6,415 bases of DNA from an uncultured Bacteroidota bacterium (GTDB lineage Bacteria > Bacteroidota > Bacteroidia > 2-12-FULL-35-15). How positions within the stretch are numbered: position 1 is the first letter of the stretch; each line of letters starts with the position of its first letter. The notes beneath the pieces are model-generated. The model worked only from the letters and a program-made list of their open reading frames with translations. It made no database searches and was not told the origin of the DNA. The position numbers were made by a program, and so were the translations under genes. Shown here one piece after another: positions 6,026-6,415 of this stretch. The stretch spans positions 1 through 6,415 of the forward strand of contig CAILDT010000097.1 of the NCBI GenBank assembly GCA_903833025.1, in the 5' to 3' direction.

Positions 6026-6415
6026 TTAATCGAAAGGAACATTTACACGTTGCGCCACTGACGGAAAACCTTCCATAGTACCAGTATTTGCAGTCATTAC
6101 AAAATTCATCAATTCACCGCCAATTAAATTAATAACCACTTGGCTCGATTTACCTACCTGTGTTTGTGCATTGCCTTCGTCACCATCTTTCCAATATTTA
6201 ACGCTGTACGATTTAGCGAATTTTACAGGTTTACATTTTACACCTACTACTAAACCACCAACCTTCGTATTAAGTGTTACTGCTGGCGCAGCCAACCTTG
6301 TTGTATTACGCGCTCCTTTAGTACGTGTTTCAATCCAACTAAGTGCGAAAAGTGGTAAATTACCAGCAGCAAGCACCGCGCAAGAATTTGCTAACAATGC
6401 AAAATTATTTTTTAA
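6026..6415 (-). CDS. Probable fibronectin type III-like protein, C-terminal part; 5' end outside window
   Basis: The frame is open from the right edge (last full codon at 6413-6415) to TAA at 6028-6026, showing 129 residues. A TTG at 6397 is in frame, but the reading continues beyond it (LKNNFA...), so the true start is off the window. The first 30 or so residues (LLANSCAVLAAGNLPLFALSW) look helical. About 36-123 fit a beta-sandwich of FN3 type: APAVTLNTKVGGLVVGVKCKPV, then AKSYSVKYWKDGD, VVINLIGGELMNFVMTANTG and PSVAQRVNVPF, which follow the FN3 pattern of a 'Y-x-V-x-Y' strand, an 'L-x-x-G-x-x-x-x-F-x-V-x-A' strand and a final 'P-S' strand. From memory, Bacteroidota carry small proteins of about 200 residues with a helical N-terminus and one such domain; their function is not known to me. 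The gene shares the bidirectional terminator at 5960-5994. Confidence 0.6.
   Translation of the reverse strand, partial: LKNNFALLANSCAVLAAGNLPLFALSWIETRTKGARNTTRLAAPAVTLNTKVGGLVVGVKCKPVKFAKSYSVKYWKDGDEGNAQTQVGKSSQVVINLIGGELMNFVMTANTGTMEGFPSVAQRVNVPFD

Noticed and set aside
6395..6397. TTG at 6397 as the start of the FN3-like gene
   Set aside because: The frame remains open to the window edge, and the sequence there reads as the middle of a protein, not a start.

Overview
The window looks like ordinary chromosomal sequence from a member of the Bacteroidota. The evidence is AT-rich DNA, TAnnTTTG-type -7 boxes upstream of several genes, no clear Shine-Dalgarno sequences, and protein families typical of the phylum: a dipeptidyl-peptidase III-like C-terminus, an M23 peptidase with a C-terminal Ig-like domain, a ferredoxin next to a LuxC-like reductase, and a lipoprotein joining cytochrome c to a copper monooxygenase. 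The genus cannot be told. An aerobic or facultative lifestyle is inferred from the monooxygenase. I see no mobile element, CRISPR array, tRNA, rRNA or phage gene.

Layout. At the left edge is the 3' end of a probable DPP III gene (+), followed with no spacer by a LOG-family Rossmann-fold gene (+, 174-923). This pair converges, across a 4-bp gap, on a leftward pair: a 2[4Fe-4S] ferredoxin (3075 to 2725) and then a secreted M23 peptidase (2661 to 928). A strong leftward hairpin terminator lies between these two and ends only 6 nt before the peptidase start codon. The ferredoxin is divergent from a LuxC-like acyl-CoA reductase (+, 3129-4199), with a 53-bp gap holding two facing -7 boxes. The reductase converges on a small basic lipoprotein (-, 4460 to 4215). 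That gene is divergent from a 453-residue lipoprotein with a CxxCH haem site and a PHM-like dicopper domain (+, 4574-5935). A bidirectional terminator at 5960-5994 separates it from the 3' part of an FN3-like gene (-, 6026 to beyond the right edge).

No single pathway links the genes. The best-supported partnership is ferredoxin with LuxC-like reductase, from recalled synteny. Two neighbouring pairs act at the envelope: the M23 peptidase on peptidoglycan, and the two lipoproteins anchored in the membrane. The most interesting item is the cytochrome/copper monooxygenase fusion: the copper ligands appear intact, but the positions that bind peptidylglycine in animal PHM are changed. Nothing here amounts to a clearly new multigene system.
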